Of a DNA stretch of 64,000 nt, positions 42,074 through 51,874 are shown in pieces (position 1 is the first letter of the stretch; each line of letters begins with the position of its first letter). The notes beneath the pieces are model-generated. The model made no database searches and was not told the DNA's origin. It saw only the letters and a program-made list of their open reading frames with translations. A program made the translations under genes and the position numbers. Source of the stretch: Diabrotica undecimpunctata (taxonomy: Eukaryota > Arthropoda > Insecta > Coleoptera > Chrysomelidae); contig NC_092812.1 in NCBI RefSeq assembly GCF_040954645.1, positions 4,402,001 through 4,466,000 of the forward strand, in the 5' to 3' direction.

Positions 42074-44479
42074 TTAAATCTGATCGTCCCGATCAGCAAC
42101 TCTATATGTAGGCACAGGATGGCGGAATCTACAGGACTCTCCAGCTCTGCATGAACCCTTTAGAAAGAAATAACAGTTTACTGACTTTGTAGGATACGAT
42201 CTCATCGGGTTAATGCAACACACAGTAATTCGTACGCAGGTTTCTCGGAAGATTACTTCAAGCATGCTTCTGACAATCTTCCAATCCAGATTGTCTAGTG
42301 CATGGCCTATCTTGGGTAAGGCCAAATTCTTGATGTCGTAATTGCATACAATTTTCTTCAAATTAGTTAGAGCACGCCATATATCCTCGTAGCTTGCCCT
42401 GTCTGTATACGACTTCCTGGTCACCATATACAGCAAAGATCGAGAACCATCTTCTAATCTCAGTACTCTTCCAACTTTAGGCTGCTGGTTTTTTAACTCG
42501 TCCAAACGACCGAATTTCTTATAAAATACGGATGAGATTCCTTTAGTCATCTCAAGATCTTGGGCAACACAGTGGGCTAGAGAGACGTTATGCGGAACAC
42601 TAAAAAGATCCTGCTGAACTTCTGTGGTCACGCCGAATCTAGCACTCTTTCTCTCTGCGTAATTTGACATAAATTCATTAAAGCTTGGTCGCCGGTTATC
42701 TTTGATCTCATGTTGAAGGGTTCGTGCTTCTTCTGTTTCATTTGAGCCAGCATATGGTGCAAGACGATTTATGTGAACTACTTTTGGTTTACCTTTCGGC
42801 AACTTCTTAATTCGGTATATTACGTCATTTATTTTCTTTTTAATTTCATATGGACCTTCCCATTGTCTTTGCAGTTTGGGAGACAATCCTCGACGACGTT
42901 GTGGATTATAAAGCCAAACAAGATCACCTACTTCATAGCTTTCACTCTTGCATCGAGAATCATATTGATCTTTCATTCTGTCACTGGCTATCTGGATGTG
43001 TTGTCGGGCAAGTTCATGAATGTTGTTCATTCTTAACTTCAGGCGGTCGACATAATCTTCACTTGCAACATGTTCTTCGGAAGGTCTGCAGCCAAACTCT
43101 AGGTCGCAGGGTAAACGAACTTCACGACCTAACATCAGGCAGGTTGGAGTCTGGCCTGTAGTTTCATTCACGGCCGAGCGGTAGGCCATTAGGAATAAAT
43201 AAATATGCTGGTCCCAATCTCTTTGATGTTCTGATACAACCTTGGATAGGTGTTTACCCATTGTTCGGTTCATTCTCTCGACCATTCCATCTGATTGAGG
43301 ATGCAGGGGTGTCGTTCTGGTCTTATTGACACCAATCAATTTACAAACGTTTTGGAAAAGAGTTGACTCGAAGTTTCGCCCTTGGTCGGAGTGGATCTCC
43401 AAGGGAACACCAAATCGGCTAAAGAATTCTTTAACAAGTACCTCTGCAACGGTAGCAGCTTCTTGATTTGGTATCGCATAAGCCTCAGTCCATTTCGTAA
43501 AATAATCCATGGCTACCAGGATATATTTATTTCCATCATTTGTCTCTGGAAGTGGACCTGCAATGTCGATTGCTACTGTTTCCATAGGACTACCAACATT
43601 GTACTGTCTCATGGGTGCCCTCTTTTTACCAGCTGGACCATTACTGGTTGCACACAGTTCACATTTCCGGCACCATCTCCTTACATCATCTTTACAGTTC
43701 ACCCAATAGAACCGTTCTCGAACCTTTTGCAGAGTCTTCGTGATACCAAAGTGTCCACCTGATGCACCGTCATGCAACTGACGCAATACTTCTGACACTT
43801 TACTTTTAGGTACAATTAACTGAAGCTTAGTTTCTGTACCATCATCGTTCTCAAAGGTTCTATACAGAAGATCATCTTTCAGCACTAGGCAATTCCATTG
43901 GCTCCAGTAACACTTGACTTCTGGACTACATGCACTAATGTCTTGCCAAGAAGGTCTTTTACTTCGACGCATCCAATCCAATACTCTTTTTATACATGGA
44001 TCATCTGCTTGAGCGTCTTGTAGCTGTTGAGGCTTCCATTGCTCATTAATGACGGTGGTTCGTCTCACGGGGCAAAGTCGTTCTTCTAATTTAAGACAGT
44101 GATTACAATTTGCACTGCACGGCCGTCTCGAAAGGGCATCAGCATTTGAATGAACTCTGCCAGCCCTATGTTCGATCTCGTAATCGTATTCTTGTAATCG
44201 TTCTAACCATCTTGCCATCTGGCCCTCTGGATTACGAAATTGTAGGAGCCATTTTAGAGCAGCGTGATCCGTGCGAAGAAGAAACTTTCTGCCATACAAG
44301 TATTTATGGAAATGCTCACAAGCCTTCACTACGCCTAGCAATTCTCTCCTGGTAACGCAATAGTTTCTTTCTGGTTTTGACAAGACTTTGCTAAAGTAAG
44401 CGATGACTTTCTCCTGCCCATCTTGGATTTGGGAAAGAACAGCTCCTATTGCACTGTTGCTTGCATCGGTGTCCAACAC
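42074..44479 (-). CDS. pol: Pol C-terminal part: RNase H, integrase, TARG1-like macrodomain, CCCH zinc finger
   Basis: 801 open codons. RNase H from residue 3 (DTDASNSAIGAVLSQ; Asp 71). HHCC: H236, H243, C273, C276. Integrase core D325 (MDYFTKW), D365 (HSDQGRNF), E401 (MVERMNRT), i.e. a DD35E spacing. GPY/F-type module around 542. From about 612 a macrodomain: FSVPHNVSLAHCVAQDLEM, ISSVFYKKFGRLDEL, LPKIGHALDNLDW, ending near 757. It resembles TARG1/OARD1, which removes ADP-ribose from acidic side chains. The Asp of the GLD-like motif (D729) is kept, but the position matching the catalytic Lys is Arg (R688). Residues 769-787 form a C-x7-C-x5-C-x3-H zinc finger. Upstream RT lies in another frame, so the ATG is just the first Met after the break. 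Confidence 0.93.
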   Translation of the reverse strand: MLDTDASNSAIGAVLSQIQDGQEKVIAYFSKVLSKPERNYCVTRRELLGVVKACEHFHKYLYGRKFLLRTDHAALKWLLQFRNPEGQMARWLERLQEYDYEIEHRAGRVHSNADALSRRPCSANCNHCLKLEERLCPVRRTTVINEQWKPQQLQDAQADDPCIKRVLDWMRRSKRPSWQDISACSPEVKCYWSQWNCLVLKDDLLYRTFENDDGTETKLQLIVPKSKVSEVLRQLHDGASGGHFGITKTLQKVRERFYWVNCKDDVRRWCRKCELCATSNGPAGKKRAPMRQYNVGSPMETVAIDIAGPLPETNDGNKYILVAMDYFTKWTEAYAIPNQEAATVAEVLVKEFFSRFGVPLEIHSDQGRNFESTLFQNVCKLIGVNKTRTTPLHPQSDGMVERMNRTMGKHLSKVVSEHQRDWDQHIYLFLMAYRSAVNETTGQTPTCLMLGREVRLPCDLEFGCRPSEEHVASEDYVDRLKLRMNNIHELARQHIQIASDRMKDQYDSRCKSESYEVGDLVWLYNPQRRRGLSPKLQRQWEGPYEIKKKINDVIYRIKKLPKGKPKVVHINRLAPYAGSNETEEARTLQHEIKDNRRPSFNEFMSNYAERKSARFGVTTEVQQDLFSVPHNVSLAHCVAQDLEMTKGISSVFYKKFGRLDELKNQQPKVGRVLRLEDGSRSLLYMVTRKSYTDRASYEDIWRALTNLKKIVCNYDIKNLALPKIGHALDNLDWKIVRSMLEVIFRETCVRITVCCINPMRSYPTKSVNCYFFLKGSCRAGESCRFRHPVPTYRVADRDDQI
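42119..42646 (-). other. Macrodomain (42209-42646) and CCCH finger (42119-42175) coding segment
   Basis: The accessory tail after integrase. Macro fold signature: SLAHCVAQDLEM at the N-terminal loop, the substrate-loop-like TKGISSVFYKKFG (the usual G-A-G is altered), the GHALD loop and a final beta strand ITVCCI. The finger reads CYFFLKGSCRAGESCRFRHP. Proposed roles (inference): countering host ADP-ribosylation or binding RNA or chromatin during integration. Confidence 0.88.
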
Positions 44480-46143
44480 AAATTTTCCTGCCTTTCGTGT
44501 TTATCTCTTGGTACTGGCCAATCCTTAATTGCTGCAAGTTTTTCAGGATCAGCTGTTACACCATTACTTGCTACAATATGTCCCAATATGTAATATAAGT
44601 ACTTCACTTCTCGTCGAAACAAGTGACATTTCTTCGGACTCAACTTCAGATTCGCTGCCCGCAATCGTTGAAAGACTTCTGTTAGATTATTGGCATGTTC
44701 ATCGAAGGATCTTCCAACTACAATTACATCATCCAAATAAACCAGGCATGTTTTCCATGTTAGACCTCTTAAAACTGCATCCATTAATCTTTCAAATGTG
44801 GCCGGGGCATTACATAAACCAAAGGGAATAACTGTGAACTGCCAAAGCCCTGATCCTATCGAGAATGCGGTTTTTACACGATCGGCTGGCTCCATGTCTA
44901 CTTGCCAATATCCACTTTTCAGATCGAGTGTGGAGAACCAACGAGAACCAGAAAGTGTATCCAAAGTATCGTCTATTCTGGGCAAAGGATAACTATCTTT
45001 TTTAGTTACTGCATTGAGCTGTCGGTAGTCAATACAAAAACGTGTTGAACCATCTTTCTTTTTTACTAGGACTACTGGTGATGTCCATGGACTGTTTGAT
45101 AGTTCAATTACCCCTTGTTTGTTCATATCTTTGATGATGTCTTCGGCTTCATCTCTTTTCGCAAATGGAAGTCATCTAGGTTGTTGTCTGATTGGCTGAG
45201 CGTCTCCGGTATTAATTTTATGCTTTACTATGCTTGTTTTGCCATTATCCTTCTTATCCATGGCAAAAACATCTTGAAATTCTATCAGCATAGACTTCAC
45301 TTTTTTAGTTCGTTCATCATCAAGATCTTGGCACGTTTTAATCATCGTCTCAACAAGCTCCTTTGGATACTTAGATTTCGACGGTTTCTCAATAGTATTC
45401 ATGGAACAAATCGAAGCCACGGGAACACACTGTCCGATCAAAGTTCTTTTGCTTAACTTAATAGCAGTTCCCTTTAAATTCATAACTCTTACAGGAACGA
45501 CATCTCGAATTCTCACCAAAGCTTTTGCCGTTAGGAACTCGGCATTATTCACAACTTCGATCATCCTTAAACTTTCCTCTCGGCAGTAACCATCAGGTCT
45601 GGTCATCAAAATTTTCTCACTATTACCGGGTATTGTTACGTCACAAGTAGTTATTAAGCTGATAACATCTTCTTTGTCTTCATGAAACGGCAACTCTTCA
45701 CCACTGATCTCGAGAACTCCATCTTTGACATTCAATACAGCCCCAACTTTCCTTAGTAAATCCATCCCCAATATGAACTCATCGGAGATCTCTGCAATTA
45801 ATACTGTATGTTTCACTGTGGTCTGGCCAATGGATACTGACATATTAGCCTCGCCATATGTATTAATTATCTCACCAGTTGCTGTTTTAAGCTTTACTGT
45901 TGCAGGCAATAATTTAAGATGGCCTCGTACTACTTCTGGCCGTGCAATAGTTCTCGTTGCACCTGTATCTACCAAAAACGATCTACATTTATTATTGATA
46001 CGACCCTCTATGTACAAGCTATGAATTCCACCTGAGGACGTAATGTTCACAGTTACTATGGGGGCTATGTTTCTCGAGGTCGGCAGTTGCCCCTTGTTGT
46101 CGACCCGTTCTAGTTTTCCGACTGTTGTATCATTTTCTTGCAA
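44446..46143 (-). pseudogene. pol: Protease and reverse transcriptase of the macrodomain element
   Basis: The ORF 46143-45172 has a retropepsin with SFLVDTGATRTI near residue 60 and ILGMDLLRKVGAVLN, then a linker. A TAG at about 45174 stops it; the same frame resumes with EAEDIIKDMNKQGVIELSNS (RT N-terminus), then [55 protein letters not shown] and active site CLVYLDDVIVV at 44730. The thumb motif VKYLYYILGHIVAS has a small insertion relative to the usual form. After VPRDKHE the connection region is deleted and the frame shifts into the RNase H ORF at 44479. Confidence 0.92.
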
Positions 46144-47441
46144 TTACGGCGAATATGACCTACGTCACCGCAATTCCAACATCTGGGCTCGCGTCTCTTC
46201 GGCATCGTGTTACGAACTACTTTTCGTACCATTTCTTCCAGACGTTCATCGTTTGGTTCGTCGCCTTCTTGAATGGTTCTTACTCGATGACTCCGTGAAG
46301 TTTGACTGGCTGTTTCATGTTCCAAGGCAATAGCGAGCGCTTCATCTAGAACTTTTGGTCTTGCTAGTCGTAAAGCTTTCTGTAATTCACTTTCTTTTAA
46401 CCCATTGACGAAGGTATCTACAGCAATTTCTTCTAAAATGTTGTCGGGTACCTCCGGATAAGCCAACCGCACTATACGAGCAACATCTGCTTCAAACTCT
46501 TGCAGATTTTCACTTGCTCGTTGAATTCTACTTCTTAGTTGCGCCTTGTAGACTCGTTGTAGATGGGCATCTCCATAACGTTTGTCTAGTCGGGTAAACA
46601 AGGTCTGGTAACATTTTTATTGACCCTTAGGAATCGATCTTAGGATATCTGCAGCATCACCTCGTAAAGCAGAAGTCAAGGAAACAGCTTTTTCTTGTTC
46701 TGTCCAATGATTGGCTGTCGCAATAGCTTCAAATTGTCTAAGGTATATGGACCAAGAAGACTTTCCATCAAATGGTGGCAATTTGAATCTCATATTATGT
46801 GTCGTTTCATCTCTAGGTGATTCTTCTTTCACTACCGAATCTAAGGCTATTGTATTAACTGGTGGTAGCACTTTTGTATTAGTTATCATGCTCTCTAACT
46901 GTTTGATCTTGTCTTCTACGTTGTTTACATTTTTCTGTATGTTATCGAATGTTCTTGAGACTTCTTCAAATTTCTCATTGTTTTGATTACATACTTCTTT
47001 AATTATTTGAGAAGTCTCGTCGAATCTTCTAGACACATTTTCAAATTTCTCGTCATTTTGTCTAGCTATTTCTTTAATAATTTGAGACGTTTCATTAAAT
47101 CTTTCATCATTCTTTCGGGAAGATTCTTCAATTTTTTGCGAAGTTACTTCAATCATTTGAGACGTTTCATCGAATCTTTTGGAAACAGTCTCGAATTTAT
47201 CATCAGTTTTTTTAGAAGTTTCTTCAATTTTTTTAGAAGTTTCTTCTATCTTCATTAAAACTGCTTCTTCCGCTGACTGAAACTGGAATGTCTCTGGGTC
47301 ATCTCCATTCTTGTTAAGAACATTCTTCAGTCGTTCTTGGAGGATCTTCTTGGACCCGCTGCAATCTTCATCGCGTTCTTCTAGTTGCTCTCGCAACTGT
47401 TTTACTGAGAGTTGTACTAGCAGCATCTTTGTCAGGCACAC
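46110..47441 (-). pseudogene. gag: gag of the macrodomain element: SAP-like motif, coiled coil, CCHC knuckle
   Basis: ATG at 47441. Residues 10-40 (LSVKQLREQLEERDEDCSGS, KKILQERL) look like a SAP DNA-binding motif. Residues about 60-190 are repeated heptad-like units (FDETSQ, KIEE, NDEKFENVS) predicted to form a long coiled coil. The capsid-like part (LPPFDGKSSWSIYLRQFEAI, ILRSIPKGQ) is cut by TAA at about 46617-46619. The same frame continues as MFTRLDKRYGDAHLQRVYKA and ends in one zinc knuckle, CWNCGDVGHIRRNC. A single nonsense codon separates this from an intact gag of about 440 codons. Confidence 0.9.
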
Positions 47442-47573
47442 ACGTACTTTTTAAATGTTCTTTTCGTACAAAGATCACTACCGAACTACGCGGATGTTCC
47501 CGAAGAACAATACTTTTTAAAAGCTCAAAAGTCACTGCTGAATTTATTTCTTTTACTCACACCGTAACACCAC

Positions 47574-47822
47574 TGTAGCGTGATTAAATAAAACGAGCGG
47601 TTCGAATTTATATACATATATTTATTTATAAGTTTACAGTTCGGTACTCTATTATCAACTACAGTTACTAGGTTCGAGAATATTCTGGCGTTGTCCCACC
47701 TCTAATTCGCCTACGTGACCGGTTATTCTCTCTCGCACTCGATACACCTCGAAGCTACTGGAAGGGTATTAGAGATGCAATGCAACCGTTACCTGGGCCA
47801 TGCCGAGAGTATGTTCGTAACA
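47574..47822 (-). repeat. 5' LTR of the macrodomain element
   Basis: 249 bp, about 99% identical to the other LTR. Minus strand starts TGTTACGAACAT and ends GCTACA. A TATA-like and poly-A-signal-like AATAAA region lies near the plus-strand left part (ttaaataaaacg). Confidence 0.95.
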
Positions 47823-47826
47823 ATAT

Positions 47827-48640
47827 CATAAACTTTTGCGATGTATGTCAAGAAAATAAATACGACAGACTTCCTCCCAAAATTTCACATTGATTTATTC
47901 CAGGCTGATGGACAGAAGATTTCTGTCTCAACGTTGTCTTGATACTCAACGTTCTATTGATTTTTATAACACATCATGGACTCCCAACAATGATAGTAGC
48001 CGATAATGGTACAGAATTTAAAAATGAAGTAATATAAGAATTTGTAGACTCTCCTAAAATCTCAATCCACTATACGACACCAGAGAATCCGCAATCCAAC
48101 GGGATGACTGAGAGATTTCATTCTACAATAATCAAACATCTTCGAATCCTAAGGAACACCAAAGCGAAGCTCTGGATAAAAGAACAAATGCTATACGCTA
48201 TAATTGAGTACAATAATTCCATACATTCAGCAATGAAGTTAAGACGCATTGACATATTAAACGGACATATCGACGCAAAAGATCCCTTTGACGTTGACAT
48301 ACAAAAATGTATGTTCAAAGGTAATACTGAAAAATTATATCCAAAATCTTAGAGAGATAACAAAGGAATTATACAAGAAAGTAAAACAGCATATACAAGA
48401 GAATAAAAAATAGTCATCGAAAATAGAAACAAATCGAGATAAGACCCCATTACGTATAAACCAAGCACAAAAATCCATACACAAAAAACAGTTACCAGAA
48501 ATAAATTACTTCCGCGATATTCCGCAAAACATATAAAAAGGAATAAAGAAGTGACTGTAAACACATCAAAAGCTACAGTTCACAAGAAAAACATAAAACA
48601 TTAACCTAAGTCAAAAACTAATTCTGAACCTTCCCCACAG
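47827..48640 (+). pseudogene. pol: Rest of integrase of element 2, beyond the nested insertion
   Basis: Continues the HHCC domain with NFCDVCQENKYDRLPPKISH, then the core: TMIVADNGTEFKNEV (second Asp) and NPQSNGMTERFHSTIIKHLR (Glu), and the C-terminal IIEYNNSIHSAMKLRRIDIL, ending near 48350. The segment that would carry the first catalytic Asp is lost between about 47900 and 47990. Confidence 0.85.
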
Positions 48641-48653
48641 GATTACCCTGACG

Positions 48654-49336
48654 ATGGGAGAGGAAGTGAAGATCAAGGACCTGAAAGACAACCCAGAAAT
48701 AATTCCCCTCAACCTGGGACAAGCAAAAATTCATACTAGTACACACGATTTTAAACACTTTTTCAAACTACCACCAATAAAGGAAGAATTGGACAGAATT
48801 GAAACCCAGTACGATGCAGTGATCACAGCAATTCAAAATAGACTTAGCTATTCGTATTTAAGCAGTTTAATAAATTACAACTTGATGTTCTACAACAAAA
48901 ATTTTGGGCCTAAACGGAACTCATCTCAACAATCTTCCGCCCAAATGTGAATTCAAAACTCCAATCCAGACTTACATAAATTCAAGGGCAACCATCCCAG
49001 AGGAACTGCTAATGCTTCCCAAAATTAGGACCATAGATATTCAAACAGCGACTAAATTCAAACCATTAAGGATAGATCACATCCCCTTAGACAAACTGCA
49101 TGAACTCTCTAAGGAAGAGGAATATCTAGAGACAATTAACCCGAAATTGTGGAACCATAGCCATAACCATTTTTGGATGACTCCTTTATATATCTTTATT
49201 ACAATAATCTGCCTCTATATATGTTACAGGTATAAAACAAATAACAAAAAAAAAACAACTCTAGCGACGAAACTCCAGAAAAAGCCAACTCAACAGTTCT
49301 GTTCTTCCCTCACAAAACTTCTTCGGGGGATGGAGT
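48654..49336 (+). pseudogene. env: env remnant of element 2, internally deleted
   Basis: 48654-48950 reads an N-terminal piece (IIPLNLGQAKIHTSTHDFKH, then LPPIKEELDRIETQYDAVIT). 48904-49336 overlaps in another frame and reads the stalk and anchor: LNNLPPKCEFKTPIQTYINS, then a transmembrane helix FWMTPLYIFITIICLYICYR with a Lys-rich cytoplasmic tail. The furin site and most of the fusion subunit are missing. It lies directly before the 3' LTR, as expected for env. Confidence 0.75.
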
Positions 49337-49603
49337 AGTTACAGTACAATGACCGCTACCATCCAGTGAATTCTACCACGTGGATTAAACACTTACCTAC
49401 TGCTTGAACATTCTGGACTGAATTGCGACGTATCGGACAGCAAGATCAGCAATTATAAAATTATAAAACCACCATGTAAATATCAATATTTTCAGTCTGA
49501 TTTAATTTGTTGTTGTTACTAAAATCTTTGTAAGTCGAAAATAAAAGTTTTAATTGTGAGTTCAGTTTTTAAAAAAGTGTTTTTACCATGAACATTCATA
49601 ATT
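49337..49603 (+). repeat. 3' LTR of element 2
   Basis: 267 bp, starts AGTTACAGTACAATGA, ends CATTCATAATT, preceded by a purine-rich gggggatggagt. Contains aaaataaaag (poly-A signal-like) near 49540. Close to the 5' copy after the hAT is removed, with several substitutions, so this element is older than the one nested in it. Confidence 0.92.
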
Positions 49604-49607
49604 AGCG

Positions 49608-51874
49608 TTAATATTAATGAAAATATAAATTCCATTATACATATATTTTATTATTTATTTTGTTGAAAACTTTTGGGTTTTAATGCAATGAAAAATTAAA
49701 TATAGTCATAAAACAGAAAGACAAACTTGTAAATTATATTAATAAATATGATATTATGACACAAAATAAGTTTTTATTTGTTATTTTACAGCTACAATGA
49801 TTTTCCATTGCATTAAAATGAATATAAAATAGTATTTATTCTGTGGCGGTAAAAAGTCATAGTTTTAGTCTCCTCTCTCCTCACTTTAACACCCCCCTCT
49901 TTTTAAATGAGTTACAATGCTATGTTTTTATTGTTAATTATAGTTTTATTATAATTGTGTGCATTAATTGAAAAATATGGTAACTTTGTACTTTGGAGTT
50001 AATCTGACATATTTTAAATCGACTCAGACTAACACAAATAACTAGTTTTTTTCTCGTACTGCTGACAATTGACTTATTGTGTATATGTGTTAAGAAACTG
50101 GCTTGCTACTAAGTGACGTCAGCTTTTGTGTTTTAGAAGAAATCGCTTAATATGTCCGAACGACTACAATATTTCGGGTGAATACCAATCTAACAAAATA
50201 GATTTTTTAAAATAAAATTCTAGTCTCTCCAGTGCTCCAATTCACGCACCCTGAGTTTTTACGATTAACTTTTTTCACATTTTATAAAATACTATAAATA
50301 GTGCACTAACTCAAAAAGAATTAAAAGACACAGACTTTAAAGCAGGCTAGATTTAAAATATGTATTATTAGGTATATCAGTCAACACTTTAATATAAAAT
50401 GGGTCGTTAACTAAGATACCAATACTAGAGTTTATTTAAGCTGATCTTACCGTAATGGTCGGCAGCTTGAAACATAAAAGTCCGCTATCTACTATAAAAG
50501 ATTTTTATTTTTGAGTTTCTTGTAAAGTGTGTTGTTCTTTTTCTACAAGTGTACAAATTGGACTTGCGATTAGAGCATAGAAAACTTAATAGGTCACGTA
50601 TTTACGTATATCAGGAATGCAACAAAATAACTTAGAGGTGCAACATGAAAGGAAACTATAGCAATGGTGAAAGAATTCTGGTAGTTAGGGTTACTGATGA
50701 GCTGCAAAAACAAAGTATCCAAAGAAATAAGCAAAAGAATATCCGTGACCAACCGCTGGCCCAACCCCTAAACTTGTAACGTATCAAACGCGCTGGGCAT
50801 TGCTGAAGGAACACAAAATGAACTAGAATGCGTTGCTCAGAATCGGAAGAGAAGTAATTGTGCTTCTTTGTACATTCTTACTAGCAGATAAACAAAATAA
50901 AAATTTAAAATAATAACAATTAGAAGATCATAGCTACTAGAGCTAAACCAGACATACTGATTAAACAATACAGTAAAAAATCATATATAATTTGTCATAA
51001 AGGGCACCACTTTGTCTTTTCTGCGAGAAAGAAAACTCTTAAAACCAAAAAACATATTATAAACGAATACCAAGAAACAATCACACCAATCGCTCAGCAA
51101 ACCTGTTAGTAATTATTTATATATGGTCAAAGAGAAAAGAAGATTGTTAGAAGAATCAAAAATACAGTGTTATTACGTCACATACAAATACATCTTATAT
51201 AAAGCTATTATAAAATATATAAAAACTAAAATTTGCCTGGGTCGTATTGTATTATATTTATAGTTTTTAGATTCTTAAAATATACCTACAAATTCAGTGT
51301 CGTATAGAAAAAACAATGATGATAAAACACAAAAAAATTAAGGGATTTAAAAAAACACTAACAATCCACTGCACTAGGTACATCTAGAAGAAAAATAAAA
51401 ATAATGAGATGTTTGCTTTTTCATATTGACCGCCATAAGAAAATAATCAGTATAATAATAAATATCCGCTATAGCAGGATAAAAAAATTAAAACTTAACG
51501 TGAAATTATTTGCTTTACTTGCAATTATTACTTGCTGTAACTGTAGACTTGCGGGTTCTTTTCTTTTAATAGAAGAAAGACTGTGTTGATTTACTTCCCG
51601 CTATGGGATTTTACCATCGACTTTCGTAGAATTGAATTGAATTGACAACTAGGATATAACATGTCTTTATTGTATGACTTTCGGATTTACAATACTATTT
51701 TTCAACGACTGTTATGAATTAAGCGGACTTACAAACTTCGCGTTGCGCGGTTGCCACGTCTGTCTTTAAATACAAATAAAACTGTCTTTAACAGACTGTT
51801 TCCCTGTATTAACTAAACTATAGTGGTGAACGGTATTTATAAATCTAATTTATCGAATTTATTTATTATAAAAT
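49608..51874. other. 2.3 kb of AT-rich DNA without recognised genes
   Basis: Read in all frames: only short ORFs, e.g. 51404-51589 (61 codons, plus), not resembling any family I know. 50740-50860 (RIKRAGHC-like) weakly recalls a non-LTR C-terminus. 51712-51830 has LTR-like features (tgttatgaa start, tttaaatacaaataaaac core) but no partner. Confidence 0.5.

Larger units (their letters stand above)
41814..47822 (-). mobile_element. Young Ty3/gypsy element encoding a Pol with macrodomain and CCCH zinc finger
   Basis: LTRs of 249 bp each (41814-42062 and 47574-47822), TG...CA ends, about 2 mismatches between them. The 4-bp flank ATAT is at 41810-41813 and 47823-47826. On minus: 5' LTR, presumed PBS (tggtgttacggtg), gag with SAP-like start and coiled coil, CCHC knuckle, protease, RT, RNase H, integrase, then macrodomain and CCCH finger, polypurine tract (aagaggggagcag) and 3' LTR. 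No env. Gag has one nonsense codon, pro/RT one, and RT/RNase H a deletion with a frameshift near 44480-44500, so it is recently dead or mobilised in trans. Confidence 0.95.
35847..49603 (+). mobile_element. Second errantivirus-like Ty3/gypsy element, carrying nested hAT and Ty3/gypsy elements
   Basis: The 5' LTR (35847-37294, interrupted) and 3' LTR (49337-49603) both start AGTTACAGTACAATGA and end CATTCATAATT. AGCG flanks both sides (35843-35846 and 49604-49607). The plus-strand order is gag, protease, RT/RNase H, integrase, env. A hAT-type element sits in the 5' LTR and a complete Ty3/gypsy element sits in the integrase (41814-47822). Without inserts it would be about 6.6 kb. All genes are broken. 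Confidence 0.92.

Noticed and set aside
42209..42646. Macrodomain as a host gene fragment picked up by read-through
   Set aside because: It is in frame with integrase, lies before the polypurine tract and LTR, and recurs in a diverged second element, so it belongs to the retrotransposon.
42773..46333. Plus-strand ORFs of 60-126 codons over the macrodomain element
   Set aside because: Shadows of the minus-strand gag-pol in other frames.
50740..50860. Non-LTR ORF2 remnant
   Set aside because: Only a few residues recall the C-terminal motif of family C; too weak.
51712..51840. Solo LTR
   Set aside because: LTR-like start and core promoter but no partner, end or TSD identified.
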